In this document: piece after piece, positions 41,221 through 44,565 of the stretch
Layout: every line of letters starts with the position of its first letter
How positions within the stretch are numbered: the first letter of the stretch is position 1
Source of the DNA: an uncultured Acetatifactor sp.
GTDB taxonomy: Bacteria; Bacillota; Clostridia; Lachnospirales; Lachnospiraceae
DNA length: 44,565 nt
Direction: 5' to 3'
Assembly (NCBI GenBank): GCA_910588225.1
Contig: CAJUQT010000036.1
Location: 1-44,565, forward strand
Translations under genes and position numbers: made by a program
The notes under the pieces: model-generated
The model's input: only the letters and a program-made list of their open reading frames with translations
Database searches by the model: none
Told to the model about the DNA's origin: nothing

Positions 41221-41892
41221 TCACTCCACAATATAGCCGCTGCCCACCTTTGTGGTGATAAAATCGCTCAGCCCAGCCGCCTCCAGTTTCTTACGAAGTC
41301 TGGTCACATTCACTGTCAGCGTGTTTTCCTCCACATAGGAATCCATCTGCCACAACTTTGTCATCAGAGTGTCTCTGCTGACGATTCTTCCCTTATTTTC
41401 CAGCAGTGTCTGCAGGATGCGGAATTCGTTTCTGGTCAGCTCCAGCCGCTCCCCATTATAGGTGAGAGAAGTATTGTTCAGATTCAAAATTGCCCCCCTG
41501 TGCTCCAACACAGGCAACTTTCCCGCCATATCATAGGTTCTGCGCAGTACAGCTTGTATTTTGGCCATCATCACATCCAAATCTACAGGCTTCGGAATAA
41601 AGTCATCCCCTCCCATGTTCATGGCCATGACAATATTCATATTATCGGAAGCGGAAGATATGAAAATCACCGGCACATTGGAAATCCTGCGTATCTCGCC
41701 GCACCAGTGATAGCCGCTAAAAAAGGGCAGCATAATATCCATCAGCACCATATGCGGGTCATATTCCACAAAAGTATGCATAATGTCCCGGAAGTCTTCC
41801 ACACATCTGACTTCATTTCCCCAGGCTTCAATTTGTCTGTGCATCGCCTTTGCCATTGCCGCGTCGTCTTCGATAATCATAATACGATACAT
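41221..41892 (-). CDS. BceR-type response regulator (OmpR family)
   Basis: The 223-residue regulator has a receiver domain with Asp52 (MVLMDIMLPFFSG) as the phosphorylation site, Glu/Asp pair IIEDD at the start and Lys104 (PKPVD). The C-terminal winged helix (LTRNEFRILQTLLENKGRIVSRDTLMTKLW, here given only in outline) fits OmpR. I chose the ATG at 41892, since GGAGAG is 5-6 bases upstream; the frame opens at 41904. It probably activates the transporter promoter near 39900. Confidence 0.93.
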   Translation of the reverse strand: MYRIMIIEDDAAMAKAMHRQIEAWGNEVRCVEDFRDIMHTFVEYDPHMVLMDIMLPFFSGYHWCGEIRRISNVPVIFISSASDNMNIVMAMNMGGDDFIPKPVDLDVMMAKIQAVLRRTYDMAGKLPVLEHRGAILNLNNTSLTYNGERLELTRNEFRILQTLLENKGRIVSRDTLMTKLWQMDSYVEENTLTVNVTRLRKKLEAAGLSDFITTKVGSGYIVE

Positions 41893-42029
41893 TTTTCTCT
41901 CCATTCGGTCGCTTTCTGTACATTGTATCAGGCTGTTTATCCCGCGACAAGTGCCTAATGCCCGTTTTTTTCTCCAGGGACCTGCAAAATTAAGACTCTC
42001 TATCTTAAGAAAACATAAAAAAAGAGAAA

Positions 42030-42062
42030 ATCACTTGAAAAATCTCTCACAAGTGATATAAT
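42030..42062 (+). promoter_or_regulatory. promoter with embedded operator before the small lipoprotein gene
   Basis: TTGAAA (42035-42040) and TATAAT (42057-42062) are 16 bases apart. Perfect arms ATCACTTG (42030-42037) and CAAGTGAT (42050-42057) form an inverted repeat that covers the -35, the spacer and the first base of the -10. This is a classic place for a repressor site. The leader is about 58 bases. Confidence 0.65.
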
Positions 42063-42126
42063 ATCTCTTGGCTGTTCTGAATGGAACAGACTTACATAAA
42101 AGGAAATAAAAAGGAGACAAAGTAAC

Positions 42127-42528
42127 ATGAAAAAGAATTTTTGGACAAAAATGATAAGCCTGGCTCTGGCATTGGTATGTGTACTCAGCCTTGTAGCATG
42201 CGGCGGTGGCGGCGGCAATTCTGATGTAGCCGGAAATTACAGCCTTGACAGTGTCAAGACAGGAGATTCTACCATGTCATGGAAGGATGTTGCCGCAGCT
42301 GCAGGAATGTCCGCAGATGACGTCGCCATTGGTCTGGAGCTGAAATCCGACGGTTCCTTCACGCTTAACATGGATGCCATGGATCCCACCCTTTCCGGTG
42401 AAGGCAAGTGGTCGGCTGACGGCAATACCATCACGCTTTCCGGCGACGGAGATTCTCTTACCGCTACTCTTAACGGCAGCGAAATCACCATTGAGCAAGA
42501 TGGTGTAAGCTTAATCTTCAAGAAATAA
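42127..42528 (+). CDS. small lipoprotein with a lipocalin-like repeat-strand domain
   Basis: The 133-residue protein has a signal peptide ending in the lipobox LVAC, with lipidated Cys25, and a Gly-rich linker. The remainder alternates short strands (GNYSLDSV, LELKSDGSFTLNM, GKWSADGNTITLSGDG, SEITIEQDGVSLIFK), the pattern of small lipocalin-like lipoproteins common in Lachnospiraceae. The ribosome site AAGGAG is about 9 bases before the ATG. It is a single-gene unit with its own promoter and terminator. Function unknown. Confidence 0.88.
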   Translation: MKKNFWTKMISLALALVCVLSLVACGGGGGNSDVAGNYSLDSVKTGDSTMSWKDVAAAAGMSADDVAIGLELKSDGSFTLNMDAMDPTLSGEGKWSADGNTITLSGDGDSLTATLNGSEITIEQDGVSLIFKK

Positions 42529-42547
42529 GGATTCCTGAAAAAGGAAC

Positions 42548-42588
42548 AAAAGAGCCATTGTACTGCAAAGCAGTTCGGTGGCTCTTTT
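42548..42588 (+). terminator. terminator of the small lipoprotein gene
   Basis: AAAAGAGCCA and TGGCTCTTTT form a perfect 10-bp outer stem, with ACTGC/GCAGT as the inner stem. A T run ends the structure. Confidence 0.88.
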
Positions 42589-42630
42589 CTTACTCTATTT
42601 TCTGTGAAAGCTATCCTCTGCGGACCGCAA

Positions 42631-42892
42631 TCAGCCGCAGTATGTCATCATATAGATTCCCTCTGTCTTCCTTTCCCCTGCGTTACTCCCGTCCGATGAC
42701 TTCGTCTCACCTCTGCCGATTCTGTCCGCCTCCAGAACTACCGTCCGAATCCCCACCTGCTTCAGATAATATGCCGTCAGAATCCCTGCCAGCCCGGCAC
42801 CGGTAACGACAACCGGCACCTCTATATCCCTCGGAAGCGCCTCCGCTTCCTGATTTCGGTATCATCCATACAGATTCCATTTCTGCCTCCAT
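42631..42892 (-). pseudogene. fragment of an FAD-dependent oxidoreductase gene, frameshifted
   Basis: The minus strand starts MEAEMESVWMIP with a good ribosome site (GGGAGA), then changes frame near 42855 and continues RNQEAEALPRDIEVPVVV and TGAGLAGILTAYYLKQVG, then IRTVVLEADRIGRGET. The GxGxxG FAD loop and the ordering match the N terminus of DadA-like FAD oxidoreductases. After about 60 residues the protein ends. Both the frameshift and the loss of most of the gene mark it as a relic. Confidence 0.75.
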
Positions 42893-43035
42893 TGTGTTCT
42901 CTCCCTGCAGGACGATTCTTCTGCAGAAAAGATATTTATGATAATAAAATCCTCGCAAATCGGGAATTCTGTTGTGGTTAGCATATGCCGAAATACGGGG
43001 ATTATACAATTTTCAATGTCCTTAACTTCCTGCAG

Positions 43036-43092
43036 AGAAAGAAGGATGCAAACCCCTCAGATACTGCTCTGACTGATTTGCATCCTTCTTTT
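43036..43092. terminator. terminator downstream of the FliD-like gene
   Basis: AAGAAGGATGCAAA and TTTGCATCCTTCTT pair perfectly over 14 bp around a 24-base loop, with an A run on one side and a T run on the other. It lies 29 bases after the FliD-like stop and can act from either side. Confidence 0.75.
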
Positions 43093-43120
43093 ATTTGTGT
43101 CCCTGTATTTCACAGGCAGC

Positions 43121-44341
43121 TTACACCGTACCGGTATAACGTGAATTCCCCTGTACATTATAGGTTCCGCCGGCTGTATAACCATTCGCAGCATTGGCCT
43201 GGGTGGTCATATAATAATCTACCAGCGAAGCATTGGTAGCAATGGATGAACCATAATCCTTGAAGAAAGCCTGGACTTTGGACATATCTGATTTCTTAAA
43301 TGTGTCCTCGTCAATCTTCATTCTGCCCTTCCCGTCCACACTGATTCCAAATGTCTTCAAAGCCTCCGCATTGCGTGCCGTCTTCTCCCTGATATAGGAC
43401 AGGTTCGCCACCACGCCGGAGTTTGCACTGGACTCTGCCGCGTCGAACATTTTGTTGTAATTGCTCACAAAGCTCTTTGCTGCTGCAAATATCTTCTTGA
43501 GATCGTACTCGTCTGTCTCATTGCCGTCCTTGTCTTTCACCTTTTGATATAATTCATCGGATGCAAGAGCCTGACTGTCTGCCTTGAGGGAGGACGCACC
43601 GGAAGGTGTCTTCTTGTCTGTCCCTGTAAGGTCTATCTCTTCCGTACCAGACCCAGCACCGGCAAACTGCAGACGCGATGAAACCATAGAACCATAGCTC
43701 AGAATATTATCGCTGGAGAACAATTCCTGTACTTTGGAGATGTCTGTTTCCTTCAGCTTTCCTTCATTGAACATCAGCGTCCCGTTGGCATTGATTGTAA
43801 CACCGATCTCCGCAAGCTTATCGGCATTCGCCGCCGTACTGCTCATCATATTCGCCACATAGGACGTCTTACTGGTCAGCGTGGAGTCCTTTGAAGTACT
43901 CACCACATTATTGTAATTCGTCACATAGGCCTTCATCGCGGAAACCACCTTATCCGATGCGCTCTTGCCATCTGTGGAGTCCGTATAAGTACTGTCATTT
44001 CGCAGCGTTGAAACAGCGCTGTTCAGGCTGGAAAGCCCCGCTGACAGCTCCTTGTTGGCCTTCTGCACCTCTTTGGAAACCTTCGGATGCATCTTCTCTT
44101 CCAAAATCTTGTCAAGAATATTGCCCTTACTGCTCTTCTTGTCGGATGACATCGCGCCTGTACCGGTACTCTGCCCCATTCCGTAATAAGCCTTCATCAG
44201 TTTAGAATAGCTGCCGTTCTTGAGACTGGCGTAATCCGATAAGAAATTCAAATTGCCAAGGCTGCTGCCCGACGACGAAAGGCCCTGAAATAGATAGGAA
44301 TAATCCGAACCTGTATTCCCTACATCAATACTGATACCCAT
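43121..44341 (-). CDS. FliD-like repeat protein (flagellar cap-related)
   Basis: The 406-residue protein has no signal peptide and no cysteine, as in exported flagellar axial proteins. Two related repeats are visible at about residues 131-224 and 281-378. Each has AYVTNYNN/SFVSNYNK, then NADKLAEIGVTIN / NAEALKTFGISVD, then (G)LMFNEGKLKE / RMKIDEDTFKK, then DISKVQELF / DMSKVQAFF. The repeat pattern resembles the C-terminal domain of FliD. The N-terminal part (SLGNLNFLSDYASLKNGSY) is seen in motile Lachnospiraceae. AAAGGAG lies 8 bases before the ATG, and a sigma-D-like promoter upstream supports the motility link. It could also be a non-flagellar surface protein. Confidence 0.75.
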   Translation of the reverse strand: MGISIDVGNTGSDYSYLFQGLSSSGSSLGNLNFLSDYASLKNGSYSKLMKAYYGMGQSTGTGAMSSDKKSSKGNILDKILEEKMHPKVSKEVQKANKELSAGLSSLNSAVSTLRNDSTYTDSTDGKSASDKVVSAMKAYVTNYNNVVSTSKDSTLTSKTSYVANMMSSTAANADKLAEIGVTINANGTLMFNEGKLKETDISKVQELFSSDNILSYGSMVSSRLQFAGAGSGTEEIDLTGTDKKTPSGASSLKADSQALASDELYQKVKDKDGNETDEYDLKKIFAAAKSFVSNYNKMFDAAESSANSGVVANLSYIREKTARNAEALKTFGISVDGKGRMKIDEDTFKKSDMSKVQAFFKDYGSSIATNASLVDYYMTTQANAANGYTAGGTYNVQGNSRYTGTV

Positions 44342-44401
44342 ATAATCACTCCTTTAATCACTGATGAAATTTCACATGCCAAAATGCCTTATCTTTCTAA
44401 T

Positions 44402-44428
44402 ATATCGTCCGCGTTCCTTTTTTTCTTA
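44402..44428 (-). promoter_or_regulatory. sigma-D (sigma-28)-type promoter of the FliD-like gene
   Basis: On the minus strand TAAG (44425-44428) and GACGATAT (44402-44409) are 15 bases apart, against the consensus TAAA-N15-GCCGATAT. The predicted start is near 44395, about 55 bases before the start codon. Sigma-D drives late flagellar genes, consistent with the FliD-like product. Confidence 0.6.
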
Positions 44429-44520
44429 ACCATAATCTGACATTTTTGAGGGCAAACTGGCTTTTTCTGCATTTGACAGTCATTAAACAAACTGAAGATA
44501 CCTTTTTAAGCTAAATCAGT

Positions 44521-44565
44521 AAGTGGAAAGCCTGCAAAAACAGGACCAAAGCCTTTTGGCGAAAC
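44521..44565 (+). ncRNA. possible c-di-GMP-I (GEMM) riboswitch, cut by the right edge
   Basis: The plus strand reads GGAAAGCCTG, CAAAAA, CAGGACCAAAGCC and TTTTGGCG, giving a CCTG/CAGG stem and a GCC/GGC stem with an A-rich, AAAGCC-containing junction. This resembles the GEMM order (GGCAAACC, loop, GGACGCAAAGCC, loop, GG.C) but lacks a G in the GACGC block. A TTGACA at 44473 could be the promoter. Only the first 45 bases are in the window, so the call is weak. Confidence 0.3.

Noticed and set aside
44514..44524. 11-base match (ATCAGTAAGTG) between the right edge and the end of the MITE-like element
   Set aside because: Matches of this length are expected by chance in a 44-kb window on both strands.
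1..44565. CRISPR arrays, prophage genes, toxin-antitoxin pairs or transposase genes
   Set aside because: No regularly spaced short repeats, phage structural genes, antitoxin-like pairs or transposase motifs were seen.

Overview
The window looks like chromosomal DNA of a gut Lachnospiraceae (Clostridium cluster XIVa) or close relative. The signs are mid-range G+C, strong AGGAGG-type ribosome sites, LplA/LplB/YtcP-type oligosaccharide ABC transport, an FMN-riboswitch RibU, Bce-type peptide-sensing modules, a Ptb-Buk butyrate operon and hexuronate and L-fucose catabolic genes. The placement is inferred from gene families and not from a marker gene.

Layout. 1-53: 5' part of a tRNA-Ser(UGA) running off the left edge. 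54-3905: carbohydrate ABC transporter (lipoprotein binding protein plus two permeases, the first with an apparent in-frame internal deletion), preceded by two inverted copies of a palindromic site. 3999-10361 (minus strand): housekeeping cluster with ispD, tsaD, rnz, rimI, tsaB, tsaE and small accessory proteins. 10362-11210: decayed DNA with an AraC-type remnant and a 5'-truncated Uma2 gene. 11278-12497: ribU behind an FMN riboswitch with a terminator. 12694-18227: L-fucose locus (fucI, fucU, an aldo-keto reductase, a zinc dehydrogenase) divergent from an AraC regulator. 18251-23402: isolated EF-Tu-domain-2-like protein, transglutaminase-like protein, GT-C-like membrane protein and a PadR/DUF2812 pair with a self-overlapping palindrome. 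23565-29433: hexuronate locus (uxaB-uxaA divergent from a LacI regulator and uxaC). 29599-33027: GNAT protein, ptb-buk with a 105-bp tandem duplication between them, and a NUDIX hydrolase. 33515-36691: AI-2E-family membrane protein and GH35 beta-galactosidase. 36944-41892: Bce-type two-component system and ABC transporter with a MITE-like insertion in the transporter leader. 42127-44565: small lipoprotein, an FAD-oxidoreductase remnant, a FliD-like repeat protein behind a sigma-D-like promoter, and a possible c-di-GMP-type riboswitch cut by the right edge.

How it fits together. Sugar-acid, fucose, galactoside and oligosaccharide genes suggest use of plant and host glycans, with butyrate as an end product through Ptb-Buk. 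No fuculose kinase or aldolase and no KDG kinase or aldolase lie in the window, so both sugar pathways are incomplete here. I see no CRISPR array, prophage, intact transposase or obvious defence island. The most distinctive observations are in non-coding DNA: the MITE-like element with flanking duplication before the bceA-type gene, the ptb-buk tandem repeat, several large intergenic hairpins, and operators overlapping recognisable promoters.
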